Shown: positions 44,587 through 55,265, numbered from the stretch's first letter. The stretch: 64,000 nucleotides of DNA from Aquisalimonas lutea (GCF_030409225.1 NZ_JAUFPK010000001.1:249284-313283), one strand, 5' to 3'. The notes: generated by a model from the sequence alone, not told the origin. Made by a program: numbers and translations.

Positions 44587-44697
44587 CGGGCCCATGCCGT
44601 CGTGGAGGGGGCGCAGCCTCCGTGACGCGCCACAACAATGCTGCGCACAGCGAGTTCGCGTTCCGGACTCGGGATGCAGAAATGGAGGAGAACCCTG

Positions 44698-46452
44698 ATG
44701 TCTACCAACCTGCAACGAGCCGCATGCTCGGTGACGGCGCTGGCCCTGGGCCTGGTCGCCGCTTCCGCCGCGCATGCGCAGGACGACATGACCATGGAAG
44801 AACGCATGGAGATCGCCGAGCGCATCGTCGACGAGCATCTCCAGCCTTCGGTACTCAGCCGCGAGGAGCAGCTCGAGGAGATGCGCTGGTTCATCGAGGC
44901 GACCGAGCCGTACCGGGGCATGGACATCACCGTGGTCTCGGAGCCCATCACCACCCACCAGTGGGAGTCCGAGGTGCTGGCCGAGGCGTTCTCGGAGATG
45001 ACCGGCGTCAACCTGACCCACGACCTCATCGGCGAGGGTGACGTGGTGGAGAACCTGCAGACGGAGATGCAGACCGGCCGCGGCATCTACGACGCCTATA
45101 TCAGCGACGCCGACCTCATCGGAACGCACGTGCGCTACGACACGGTGTACCCGATCGAGGACTACATGAACGACAACCCGGACCTGGTCCTGCCGACCCT
45201 GGACCTGGACGATTTCATCAACCTCAACGCCGCCCGCAGCCCGGACGGCAAGCTGTACCAGATGCCGGACCAGCAGTTCGCGAACCTGTACTGGTTCCGC
45301 TATGACTGGTTCCAGCGGGAGGACCTGCGCGAGCAGTTCCAGGAGATCTACGGCTACGAGCTGGGCGTGCCGGTGAACTGGTCCGCCTACGAGGACATCG
45401 CCGAGTTCTTCACCGAGCACGTCGGCGAGATCGACGGCGAGCGGGTCTACGGCCACATGGACTACGGCCGCCGCGACCCGTCCCTGGCGTGGCGCTTCAC
45501 CGATGCGTGGATCTCCATGGCCGGCGGCGGCGACACGGGTCTGCCCAACGGTCGCCCGGTGGACGAGTGGGGCATCCGCATGGACGAGGACGGCCATCCC
45601 AAGGGCGCCAGCATGAGCCGCGGCGGCGCCACCAACGCCCCCGCCGCCGTGTACTCCCTGGAGAAGTTCATCGAGTGGCTGGAGAACTACGCGCCCCCGG
45701 AGGCGAGCGGCATGACCTTCTCGGAGGCCGGGCCGGTCCCCGCCCAGGGCCAGATCGCCCAGCAGATCTTCTGGTATACGGCCTTCACGGCAAGCATGAC
45801 CGACCCGGAGCTGCCCGTGACCGACGATGAGGGCAACCCCAAGTGGCGGATGGCGCCTTCGCCCCACGGCCCCTACTGGGAGGAGGGCATGAAGGTCGGC
45901 TACCAGGACATCGGCTCCTGGCTGCTGCTCAACCACACCGAGGAGGACGCGCGTGCCGCCGCCTGGCTGTACGCCCAGTTCACGGTCTCCAAGTCGGTGG
46001 ACACGGCCAAGAGCCACGAGGGGCTGACCTTCATCCGCGACTCCACCATCCACCACGAGTCGTTCACGGAGCGCTCCGAGGCCCTCGGCGGCCTGATCGA
46101 GTTCTACCGGAGCCCGGCCCGCGAGCTGTGGACCGACACGGGCTTCAACGTGCCGGACTATCCGCGCATGACACAGATGTGGTGGCAGAACATCTCGGAC
46201 GCCGTCAGCGGCAATGTCTCCGCGCAGGAGGCCATGGACAACCTGGCCACCGAGATGGATGAGCTCATGGCCCGCCTGGAGCGTGCCGGCGCCCAGGACA
46301 GCTACCCGGTCCGCCTCAACGAGGAGCGGGATCCGCAGTACTGGCTGGATCAGCCGGGCGCGCCGAAGCCCGAGCTGGACAACGAGAAGCCCCAGGGCGA
46401 AACCGTGTCCTACGACGAGCTGATCGAGGGCTGGCAGAACGAAAGCAACTAA
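44698..46452 (+). CDS. glpV: Glycerol ABC transporter substrate-binding protein GlpV
   Basis: 584 aa. Signal peptide (CSVTALALGLVAASAAHA) and a large type I binding-protein domain; the size exceeds most sugar-binding proteins but fits GlpV. GGAGGAG precedes the ATG at 44698; the upstream ATG at 44638 has no such site. It captures glycerol in the periplasm for GlpPQST. A dyad follows the stop before glpK. Confidence 0.92.
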   Translation: MSTNLQRAACSVTALALGLVAASAAHAQDDMTMEERMEIAERIVDEHLQPSVLSREEQLEEMRWFIEATEPYRGMDITVVSEPITTHQWESEVLAEAFSEMTGVNLTHDLIGEGDVVENLQTEMQTGRGIYDAYISDADLIGTHVRYDTVYPIEDYMNDNPDLVLPTLDLDDFINLNAARSPDGKLYQMPDQQFANLYWFRYDWFQREDLREQFQEIYGYELGVPVNWSAYEDIAEFFTEHVGEIDGERVYGHMDYGRRDPSLAWRFTDAWISMAGGGDTGLPNGRPVDEWGIRMDEDGHPKGASMSRGGATNAPAAVYSLEKFIEWLENYAPPEASGMTFSEAGPVPAQGQIAQQIFWYTAFTASMTDPELPVTDDEGNPKWRMAPSPHGPYWEEGMKVGYQDIGSWLLLNHTEEDARAAAWLYAQFTVSKSVDTAKSHEGLTFIRDSTIHHESFTERSEALGGLIEFYRSPARELWTDTGFNVPDYPRMTQMWWQNISDAVSGNVSAQEAMDNLATEMDELMARLERAGAQDSYPVRLNEERDPQYWLDQPGAPKPELDNEKPQGETVSYDELIEGWQNESN

Positions 46453-46465
46453 GGCCCCTCCCTGA

Positions 46466-46502
46466 CGGACGGTGCCGGGGCGCAATGCGCCGGCACCGTC
46501 CG
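46466..46502 (+). terminator. Stem-loop between glpV and glpK
   Basis: Outer arms CGGACGGTGCCG and CGGCACCGTCCG pair fully, with an inner GCGC/GCGC stem around AAT. No T-tract follows, so it may attenuate or stabilise the transcript rather than terminate it. Confidence 0.6.
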
Positions 46503-46580
46503 CTTCCCTGCCGCGTCGGCGCGGGTGACGGGCCCTTCCCCACCGGGCCTGCACGGTCGCATGATGCCCGTAGTGATTGA

Positions 46581-48095
<1,515 letters not shown>

Positions 48096-48135
48096 GGGCA
48101 TCCGCCCGGGCGAGCGCCGCGCGCGCGTAACGCCC

Positions 48136-48954
48136 TCACTGCATCGCGCCCGTGGCTACCCAGGCATGCATGGCGAAACCGAGCCGGTCGCCGCTTCGGT
48201 GCCGGCGGATCGTGTCCGCCGAGGCCCGCGTGACGGCGTCGACAAGGGCCGCTTGTGCCCCGGGCCCGGCCTGCCTGATCTCCGGTATCACCGCGGCGCC
48301 GGCCATCGCCGTGAGCTCGATGAAGCGGTCCGGATCGGGGAACTCGGCCGTGAACGATGCCGCCTCGATCCGGACGCCGCGAAAGCCTGCGGCCGTCAGC
48401 GTCCCCTGAAGCGCGTCCGCGTCGCCCAGGGAGAACGGCACCGCCACCCGGGCGAGGGGCACGCCCAGGTAGTCCGCCTCGGCCTCCATCAGCGCCCGGA
48501 ACACCGGGTGGTGCTCCAGGGACCGCCACACGGCGATCACGGCGCGGCCCCCACGGTTCAGGACCCGAGCCATCTCCCGGGCGGCGGCTGCGCGATCCGG
48601 GAAGAACTGGAATCCCTGCTGGCAGACCACCAGGTCCGCGCCGCCGTCGGCCACCGGCAAGCCGTCCGCGCTGCCCTCCCGCCAGTCCACCAATGCGCCG
48701 TCGGCCGCCGGCAGCGACCGCGCCACGGCGAGCATGTCCGGGCTGATATCCACGCCGGTAATGCGCCCGTCCGGGCCGATCCGAGGCGCCAGGCGGCGTG
48801 TCAGGATGCCGGTGCCGCAGGCGACGTCCACGGCGGACTCGCCGGGCTGCGGGGCGGCCGCGGCGAGCACCCGGTCCGCGCAGGGGACGAACAGCGCGGG
48901 ACCGAGATAGCTGTGGTAGGTTTCGGCCGGGTTTTCGGTGATTGCCTCGTCCAT
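48136..48954 (-). CDS. Class I SAM-dependent methyltransferase
   Basis: 272 aa. AdoMet-binding motif VDVACGTGILTRRLAP, then GVDISPDMLAVAR and LVVCQQGFQFFPD, typical of UbiE/COQ5-like small-molecule methyltransferases. The start at 48954 has GGAGG eight bases upstream. Divergent from an HxlR-family regulator with 265 bp between starts, suggesting local control. Substrate unknown. Confidence 0.87.
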   Translation of the reverse strand: MDEAITENPAETYHSYLGPALFVPCADRVLAAAAPQPGESAVDVACGTGILTRRLAPRIGPDGRITGVDISPDMLAVARSLPAADGALVDWREGSADGLPVADGGADLVVCQQGFQFFPDRAAAAREMARVLNRGGRAVIAVWRSLEHHPVFRALMEAEADYLGVPLARVAVPFSLGDADALQGTLTAAGFRGVRIEAASFTAEFPDPDRFIELTAMAGAAVIPEIRQAGPGAQAALVDAVTRASADTIRRHRSGDRLGFAMHAWVATGAMQ

Positions 48955-49219
48955 CGGTGTGCCCTCCGGTGCTGGGTGGTGGCAGCCTGCGGTCCTCGCG
49001 AGATCGGGCGTCTCCCGCTCAGGCGCGGGCTTCGAGCGCCAGGTTGAAGGGCAGTGCCGCCGGGCGTCGCGGCAGCGGCTGCCACGTCGGGTCCATTCCA
49101 CTGCCGGGGGACGGCGGGAACAACTCCCGAATCTGTAGTGGAATCGGGCTGTTGTCGGGGCCAGAATCGTTACCAGAGAGCTGGGCAATACGGCAGCGAT
49201 GCTGTCAGGTAGGCTTGGT

Positions 49220-49915
49220 ATGGGTTACGGACAGTTCTGCCCCCTCGCCCTGGCCTCGGAGGTCGTGGGCGAGCGCTGGACCCCGCTGGTGCTCCGCGAG
49301 CTGTTGCTGGGCGCACGCCGCTTCAACGACATCCAGCGGGGCGTGCCCCGGATGTCGCCGTCGCTGCTGACGCGCCGTCTGCGGACCCTGGAGAACGCCG
49401 GCATTATCGAGCGCAGCCGGAGCGGCGGCCACGTGGAGTACGTGCTCACGCCGGCCGGCGAGGAGCTGCTGCCGACCATCCAGAGCCTGGCGGAATGGGG
49501 GAAGCGCTGGCTGCCGGCAACACTGAGCGCGGACGACGCCGATCCCGACCTGATCATGTGGGACATGCACCGGCGGATGGCGCTGGAGAACATGCCCGAG
49601 AGCCGGACCGTCGTCGAGTTCAACTTCTCCGATCAGCCGCGCGCCAGGCAGCGCCGCTGGCTGGTGGGCGACCGCAGTGGCGTGACCCTGTGCATCACCG
49701 ACCCCGGCTTCGAGGTCGATCTGTTCGTCATGACCGACAGCCGGACGATGACCTGGGTCTGGTACGGCGACGTGTCACTGAAGCGGGCGATTGCCGACGG
49801 CACCATCCGTCTGCACGGCCCGGCCAGGCTTTGCAGCGCGTTCCCGACCTGGCTGAAGCTCAGCCATGTGGCCGATATTCCGCGGAACAACGCCCGGGCC
49901 GGGCTTGCCGGCTGA
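49220..49915 (+). CDS. HxlR-family regulator with C-terminal SCP2-like domain
   Basis: 231 aa. N-terminal HxlR winged helix (ERWTPLVLRELLLGARRFNDI, MSPSLLTRRLRTLENAGIIER, YVLTPAGEELLP), about residues 8-110. A C-terminal region (about 120-225) with WLVGDRSGVTLCITDPGFEVDLFVMTD resembles SCP2/alkyl-sulfatase C-terminal sterol-binding folds and may sense a hydrophobic ligand. Start is the ATG at 49220 after AGGTAGG; 49199 is an alternative. Divergent from the methyltransferase. Confidence 0.85.
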   Translation: MGYGQFCPLALASEVVGERWTPLVLRELLLGARRFNDIQRGVPRMSPSLLTRRLRTLENAGIIERSRSGGHVEYVLTPAGEELLPTIQSLAEWGKRWLPATLSADDADPDLIMWDMHRRMALENMPESRTVVEFNFSDQPRARQRRWLVGDRSGVTLCITDPGFEVDLFVMTDSRTMTWVWYGDVSLKRAIADGTIRLHGPARLCSAFPTWLKLSHVADIPRNNARAGLAG

Positions 49916-49993
49916 TTTCCGGACAACCCCCGCCGTGCTGCCGTCGTTCAGCCGGCCGACAAGCCTCGCTGTGCTCCGGGGACCGCGCTGCCC

Positions 49994-50038
49994 CGCCCGC
50001 AAAGCCGATGCGGGCGCGTCGCCCTCGGTGCGGCGACG
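49994..50038. terminator. Tandem hairpins between convergent genes
   Basis: Two adjacent dyads: CGCCCGCA/TGCGGGCG (49994-50016) and CGTCGCC/GGCGACG (50017-50038). They sit between the convergent HxlR and PRC-barrel genes. No T-tract; probably bidirectional transcript-end structures. Confidence 0.5.
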
Positions 50039-50059
50039 TCGCCCGGCCGCCTCGCCCAT

Positions 50060-50629
50060 TCAGGGCGCCTCGTTATCCGCGCCGTCGCCGCCGTTGACGG
50101 CCTCGTCCACGGTCTCCCCGACGGATTCGGCACTCTCGCGAATTTCCTCCCACACCGACGAGCCGACTTCCTGCGCACGCTCCCAGGCGTTGCGGCTGCC
50201 CTCGCGGGTATTCTCCCAGGCCTGCTCCAGCCGGTCGCTGGTGCGGTTCCACCAGCCCTGGTCGTACTCGGGCAGGTTCTCCATCTCCTCGCCGCCGACG
50301 GTCATGTGGACCTCGTAGGCGATATCCTTGAACGCGCTCTCCGCCGCCACCGTCTCCACCGTGAACGTGCCCCGCTCGGCGACGATCTCGCGCCCGCCGA
50401 GGCCCAGGACGCTGTTGGTATGCACCACCAGCGAGTGGACCGCCATGGTGTCTCCCAGGAGCAGGTCGTCCACCGTGCCGACCCGCTCGCCCTCGCTGTC
50501 GTGCACCGGCGCCCCGAGGAGGCTGTCCGCCGAGTACAGCCCCTGCGCCGCACCTGCGCTCGCGCTCCAGCCAGCCGCGCCTGCGAGCGTGATGGCGGCG
50601 AGCTGCTGCATGCATCGCTTGCGTATCAT
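50060..50629 (-). CDS. PRC-barrel protein with amphipathic tail, exported
   Basis: 189 aa. Signal peptide (QLAAITLAGAAGWSASAGA), PRC-barrel domain (about residues 33-110, SLLGAPVHDSEGERVGTVDDLLLGD). The tail (about 125-189) is a charged amphipathic helix with evenly spaced Trp (DRLEQAWENTREGSRNAWE), like stress or LEA-type proteins. Start at 50629 after AGGAGG. Role unknown. Confidence 0.8.
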   Translation of the reverse strand: MIRKRCMQQLAAITLAGAAGWSASAGAAQGLYSADSLLGAPVHDSEGERVGTVDDLLLGDTMAVHSLVVHTNSVLGLGGREIVAERGTFTVETVAAESAFKDIAYEVHMTVGGEEMENLPEYDQGWWNRTSDRLEQAWENTREGSRNAWERAQEVGSSVWEEIRESAESVGETVDEAVNGGDGADNEAP

Positions 50630-51081
50630 TGCCGTCCCTCCTGATGATTCACCGCGCTCCACGGCGGCCTTGGCCCCGATGCTGCCGGGGCGGGCCGATG
50701 CCTGCCCCTCATGGTACACCGCACCCTCGCGACGCGTCGTTCTGACAACCAGATGGTGTGCGATGGCCGGATCGCCGGCGAAGCGGACATCCAGCCGCGG
50801 TGAGAACCAGCTCGTGCGGGGCGAGATCGCCTAGTGGACGTCGCCGCTCAGCGGTGCCCGATCCCCGACACCGCTCCACCACGGCAACAACCAGGGGTTC
50901 ATTATCATCCAGAGAAGCATCGGCAGCGCCTCGTTCGGGAGCGGATGCTGTCAATATGGCCGCCCGCCCCCGGCCCACACGTCGAACCCCCGACGTGGCC
51001 GCCCCTGTAACAATTCCGTCACTGGAAACGGGTTACAAGATGCGGATAACGTCTATCCGCTCGGGCCGCGGGGAGAAGGCA
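50630..51081. other. Intergenic region upstream of arsC
   Basis: About 450 bp without a supportable gene. Small open frames lack ribosome sites. A dyad GCGGATA-ACGTC-TATCCGC (51042-51060) lies 21 bp before the arsC ATG and could be an operator or leader hairpin. Confidence 0.55.
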
Positions 51082-51591
51082 ATGAGCGACACCCGGTTCC
51101 ATACGCTTTTCCTGTGCACCGGAAACTCGGCGCGCAGCATCATGGCGGAGACGATTCTCAACGATCTCGGCTCCGACCGGTTCATCGGCTACAGCGCCGG
51201 AAGCACGCCCGAAGGCGAAGTCCGCCCGGAAGCCCTGCAGCTGCTGGAGCGCATGCAGCTCCCCACCGAAGGACTGCGGAGCAAGAGCTGGGACGAGTTC
51301 GCCGCGGATGATGCGTCGTCGATGGACTTCATCATCACCGTCTGCGACCGTGCAGCGGCAGAACCGTGCCCCGTCTGGCCGGGCCAACCCGTCACGGCCC
51401 ACTGGGGGATTCCCGACCCGGCCGGCGTGGAGGGCACCGAGCGGGAACGCATCCAGGCCTACCGGGAGGCGTTCTTCGCCCTGCAGAACCGCATCCGGCT
51501 GCTTCTCAACCTGCCGTTTGCATCCCTCGACCGAATGCGGCTTCAACAGCGGCTGGACCGGATCGGCCAGGACGGTGATACGGCTGAGTGA
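51082..51591 (+). CDS. ArsC-type arsenate reductase (low-MW phosphatase fold)
   Basis: 169 aa. P-loop CTGNSARS at residues 12-19 with nucleophile C12. Two further cysteines lie in TVCDRAAAEPCPVWPG, the redox pair of thioredoxin-coupled ArsC. It would reduce arsenate to arsenite. GGGAGAAGG precedes the ATG. No arsR, arsB/acr3 or arsH is adjacent, so the assignment rests on sequence; tyrosine-phosphatase activity is possible. Confidence 0.85.
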   Translation: MSDTRFHTLFLCTGNSARSIMAETILNDLGSDRFIGYSAGSTPEGEVRPEALQLLERMQLPTEGLRSKSWDEFAADDASSMDFIITVCDRAAAEPCPVWPGQPVTAHWGIPDPAGVEGTERERIQAYREAFFALQNRIRLLLNLPFASLDRMRLQQRLDRIGQDGDTAE

Positions 51592-51597
51592 ATCGTT

Positions 51598-52236
51598 CTA
51601 GCTTTTGCTACCGACCGTGCCGAGCATTGCCTCCGAGATCTCCTGCGCGCCACGCTTACGAAGTTCCTCGGCCGCGTTGACGCGATCTCGCTCGTCCTTG
51701 TTCTGGCTGAGCTTCCACTTGCCGATCATCTCCGTGATCTCGATCTCGATGCCAACGATGTTCGATAGCATCTCATCGATGTACTCCGGCGAAGAATCCG
51801 TCATCTTCCAGGGCCCGGGCGAGCCGGTCTGCCCTTCGTGCGTGCGCGTGAGCCGAGCGACCACGCCGCGCAGGAATCTCTCGTCGTCCCGGATCCGGAC
51901 TCGTCCATGGACATGCACGACACGGTAGTTCCACGTCGGGACCTGGCGATGGGACTCGTGCTTGCTGGGGTACCAGTTCGGCGATATGTAGGCATCATCA
52001 GCGCGGAAGATAACAAGCGCCTCGTCCCCGTCGTTCGCCTCCCGCCATAAATGATTGGCCCGCGCGACATGGCCCAGGAGCTTCCTGTCGCCGCCCGCTT
52101 CGTCGATCAGAAAGGGCAGATGATTGGCGTCGAGCCCGTCGGGACCGTTCATCACCAATGCGCCCAGAGGACAGGCCGCGATCGTTCGCAGCAGCTGCTC
52201 ATCGCGCGCTTCTTCAAAATGGCTTGGCAAATACAT
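51598..52236 (-). CDS. PaiB-like FMN-binding protein, compositionally atypical
   Basis: 212 aa. Starts MYLPSHFEEAR and matches the FMN-binding split-barrel PaiB family ('negative transcriptional regulator'): LGALVMNGPDGLDANHLPFL, ISPNWYPSKHESHRQVPTWNY. Its base composition is clearly lower in GC than the surroundings (one 60-nt stretch at 51721-51780 is 50% GC), hinting at recent acquisition. Convergent with arsC. The regulatory role named for B. subtilis PaiB is not established here. Confidence 0.85.
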   Translation of the reverse strand: MYLPSHFEEARDEQLLRTIAACPLGALVMNGPDGLDANHLPFLIDEAGGDRKLLGHVARANHLWREANDGDEALVIFRADDAYISPNWYPSKHESHRQVPTWNYRVVHVHGRVRIRDDERFLRGVVARLTRTHEGQTGSPGPWKMTDSSPEYIDEMLSNIVGIEIEITEMIGKWKLSQNKDERDRVNAAEELRKRGAQEISEAMLGTVGSKS

Positions 52237-52351
52237 GAGATGACCTCAACGACATGATCCCCTGATCGTACCGGGTTAGCAGCCACGCGCCATATGCGTG
52301 TATTGCGATGGCCCGAGGTCGTCAGCGTCGCGGTTGCAACAGGGGCTCCCA

Positions 52352-53335
52352 CTACGAGGAAGATCGATTCGTCCGACGGTCGACGACGACCCGGTTCCGG
52401 CCATCGTCCTTGGCCCGGTACAGCGCCCTGTCGGCGCGGCCGACCAACTCGTTGGCCGACTCGCCCGGCCGCCATTGTGCGGCGCCGATACTGGCGGTGA
52501 CCGAAAGGCGTTCCGCGGGGCTGTCCATGACGGCAATCGCCTCGCGCAGCCGTTCGGCCAGAACGGCGGCGCCGTCGCCGTCCGTATTGGGAACGAGGAC
52601 AATGAACTCCTCCCCGCCCCAGCGGGCAACCACATCCGGCGCCCTGAGGGTGGCCTGCAGCGTCGCCGCGACGCATCGCAGTACCTCGTCGCCCTGCAGG
52701 TGGCCGTGGGTGTCGTTGATCGCCTTGAAGTCATCGAGATCGACGAGCAGCAGGGAGAACGGGTCACCGTATCGGCTGGCTGCGTCGATCTGCGTGGTGA
52801 GCAGGGCATCGAAATGACGCCGGTTCGGAAGGCTGGTAAGCAGATCCGTGCGCAACAGCCGCTCGATTTCCTCGGCGCGCTGGCTGAGCGTGCGATTGGC
52901 GCGCACGAGGGCACGTTCCTGGTCGGCATAGTCCTCGGTCAACGCCAGGAGCTGGCGCTGCAGTTGCCGGTCCTGTTCAACCTCCCGCTCACACGCCACC
53001 ACGAGATGAGCGCCCTGGCGATACACGCCGCCGACCCAGGTCTCCGATTCGCCGTCCATGTTCCCCAGCGTCATCCACCCGGTGAACACCTCGCCATCGG
53101 TGGCGGATTCCGCCTTGTCGAGGAGCTCGCCGAACCGCGGGTTGATGAACAGGGAGCGGACGTCCTGCCCGGACGGCGGGTTGTCCGCCGCGGACGCCAG
53201 CGCCAGGAATCCCTGGTTGGCATCCGCTACCCGGCCGCGGTGATCGAGCACCGCGAGCAGTACGCTGCGCAGCGGGCGGAGATAGGACGGGATCTCCGGG
53301 ACACCGTCCGAGCCATTCGTCAGCGGAGCAGTCAC
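52352..53335 (-). CDS. PAS-like GGDEF diguanylate cyclase coupled to a B12-binding protein
   Basis: 327 aa. N-terminal PAS-like domain (about residues 15-115), coiled linker (about 118-160), GGDEF domain. GGEEF (240-244) is intact, with RAPD five residues upstream as I-site. GTG start at 53335 overlaps the stop of the B12-binding gene by four bases, so translation is coupled and the two proteins probably work together. The longer frame from 53461 overlaps that gene and is rejected. Confidence 0.88.
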   Translation of the reverse strand: MTAPLTNGSDGVPEIPSYLRPLRSVLLAVLDHRGRVADANQGFLALASAADNPPSGQDVRSLFINPRFGELLDKAESATDGEVFTGWMTLGNMDGESETWVGGVYRQGAHLVVACEREVEQDRQLQRQLLALTEDYADQERALVRANRTLSQRAEEIERLLRTDLLTSLPNRRHFDALLTTQIDAASRYGDPFSLLLVDLDDFKAINDTHGHLQGDEVLRCVAATLQATLRAPDVVARWGGEEFIVLVPNTDGDGAAVLAERLREAIAVMDSPAERLSVTASIGAAQWRPGESANELVGRADRALYRAKDDGRNRVVVDRRTNRSSS

Positions 53336-54393
53336 GCGTACTCCTCCAGCGCAGTTCGTGGCTGCGCATGCCATTGATCCAGCCCGAGGCGTTGCGCAAG
53401 ATTCGGAACCGCATCGAGACCGGCGCCCCCGGCGATGATCCGCGGCGCCGCGTCCCCGCATGCGGAACGAATGCGGTCCACGGCCTCCTTCAAGGCGGGC
53501 AGCTGCCGGATCAGCGCAACGGAGAGCCCGACCAGCTCCGGTTGCGTCTCCAGGATACGCTCGACCAGGGAGTCGATCGGCGTATCGGCGCCGAGGTAGT
53601 CCACCTCCCAGCCCTCGAGCTCGAAGGCGTCAGCCGCAATGCGGGCTCCCAGGACGTGCTGGTTGGAAGGAACGCACGCAAAGAGCGCCCTGCGGCCGTT
53701 CCCGGCTGCCGGCGTCGCCTCGGCGAGCTGCCGCACCAGCAATCGCTGCGCCAGCGCGGTCGCGAGTTGCTCCTGGGCCACGCTGACCTTCCGCGCCTGC
53801 CAGCCCTCGCCGATACGATACAGGGCCGGTTGCACCAGGCGAACGGCCATGTCCACATAGCCATGCTCGGCCGTCGCCGCGGCGACGATCTCCTCACAGC
53901 GGCGCTGATCCCCCCGTATCAGGCTCTCCGCGAGGACCTCCGTGCAGGGATGACAGGCCGTGGCGTCGATGGACGAGTGGGGACCACGGCCCAGAGCGGG
54001 TGATTGCTCGAGGGCACGGCGTCCACCCTCGAGAACCGCGTTCACCAGATCGAACTGCGCCGAGGGAAGCCGGTCGCGGAAGAAGTCGCGAAGAAGGTCG
54101 ACCGATCGCGGCAGCGAGTCCGGAGGCACGCCGCGAGCCGCGAGAAGCTCGTTCAGCCATACCACATACTGGCCGAACAGGGCGGGCTCACCGGCAATCA
54201 GGCTCCCGGCGATGTAGTCGAAGAGGGCGTCCACATCGTCCCGGCCGCTGTCGCCGAACACATCCTCGCCCGCGGCCGTTCGCTCGCAGACGGCCGCCAT
54301 GACCTCATCCACCGCCTGGGCACGGTACTGCTCCACGGCCTGCGCGGCTGCAGCGCCTTGTTCCAGAGGTATCGAGGGATTGGCTGGCACCAT
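53332..54393 (-). CDS. Cobalamin-binding sensor-like protein
   Basis: 353 aa. N-terminal helical region (about 15-130) of unknown type. Then a methionine-synthase-like cap bundle (about 150-225) with W198-x9-E208-Q209, close to the Wx9EH motif of CarH-type photoreceptors but with Gln for His. The B12 Rossmann domain (about 236-345) has NQHVLG (H246 as lower axial ligand, the usual Asp replaced by Asn), GLSVAL and AGGAGLD. No HTH or catalytic domain. It precedes and overlaps a diguanylate cyclase gene, so it may relay a B12 or light signal to c-di-GMP. Confidence 0.82.
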   Translation of the reverse strand: MVPANPSIPLEQGAAAAQAVEQYRAQAVDEVMAAVCERTAAGEDVFGDSGRDDVDALFDYIAGSLIAGEPALFGQYVVWLNELLAARGVPPDSLPRSVDLLRDFFRDRLPSAQFDLVNAVLEGGRRALEQSPALGRGPHSSIDATACHPCTEVLAESLIRGDQRRCEEIVAAATAEHGYVDMAVRLVQPALYRIGEGWQARKVSVAQEQLATALAQRLLVRQLAEATPAAGNGRRALFACVPSNQHVLGARIAADAFELEGWEVDYLGADTPIDSLVERILETQPELVGLSVALIRQLPALKEAVDRIRSACGDAAPRIIAGGAGLDAVPNLAQRLGLDQWHAQPRTALEEYA

Positions 54394-54641
54394 CCGTCCA
54401 CCCTATTCGGTCACGCGTTGAGCCCGTGATCGTCTCCCCGCCGGAGCGGGACCCGGAGACGACCCATCACCGCCGACATTGTACAACCTCGGCCGGGTCA
54501 ACCACGCCCGTGATCTCCGCCCCTGCCCCCTCGATCGGCGGTCGACCGCAAGCCACGGCCCGTTCAGCGGGCGTTCAGTTGCCATTCGTATCCTGGGTTG
54601 TGAGACGGGACGAATGCGTCACGAACAGGAGGAGGTGTGTC

Positions 54642-55265
54642 ATGAGCAACCGAAACTGGCCCCGGAACGCGCTGGCGTCCGCCGCGCTGGTCCTGGCTCT
54701 GGCCGGCTTGACGACCCCGGCACTGGCCAAGGGCCCGCCGTCACACGCAGCAGCGCCGGCCCACGCGGCGACGGCGCATCACGGTGACAGGCATGGATTC
54801 CGGAGCGAGTCCCGGCGCTATTCCGATTACGCCCGGGTGGTCGAGGTGCAGCCCGTCTACCGGGAGGTGCGGGTCAGCCAGCCCCGCCGCGAATGCCACG
54901 ACGAGCGGGTCGTGCACCGCCACCGCGAAGGCCCGGGCGAGGCCGGGTCGGCGATCATCGGCGGCATCGTCGGCGGCATCATCGGTCACCAGATCGGCGA
55001 CGGCAGAGGTCGGGATGCCGCAACGGCGATCGGTGCCGTCGCCGGCACCGCGGCGGGCAGCCACTTCGCCCGCAGCCGCGGGCGCACCGTGGAGCGCACG
55101 GGCTACGAGACCGTATGCCGCACGGTCGACGAAGTCCACTACGAGGAGCGCGTCGACGGCTATGACGTAACCTACCGATACGATGGGCGCGAGTACACGA
55201 CGCGCATGAACGAGGACCCGGGCAGGCACATCCGTGTCCGCGTCGGCGTCGACCCGGTGCGCTAG
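54642..55265 (+). CDS. Glycine-zipper 2TM (17 kDa surface antigen-like) envelope protein
   Basis: 207 aa. Signal peptide (ALASAALVLALAGLTTPALA), a His/Arg-rich linker, and a glycine zipper IIGGIVGGIIGHQIGDGRGR about residues 105-140, as in outer-membrane lipoprotein-like Rick_17kDa family proteins. It lacks a lipobox Cys. AGGAGGAGG precedes the ATG. Divergent from the B12-binding gene. Role probably in envelope integrity, inferred from the family. Confidence 0.82.
   Translation: MSNRNWPRNALASAALVLALAGLTTPALAKGPPSHAAAPAHAATAHHGDRHGFRSESRRYSDYARVVEVQPVYREVRVSQPRRECHDERVVHRHREGPGEAGSAIIGGIVGGIIGHQIGDGRGRDAATAIGAVAGTAAGSHFARSRGRTVERTGYETVCRTVDEVHYEERVDGYDVTYRYDGREYTTRMNEDPGRHIRVRVGVDPVR

Noticed and set aside
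50709-50978. 89-aa minus-strand frame in the arsC upstream gap
   Set aside because: No ribosome site, Arg-rich low-complexity translation, no recognisable family.
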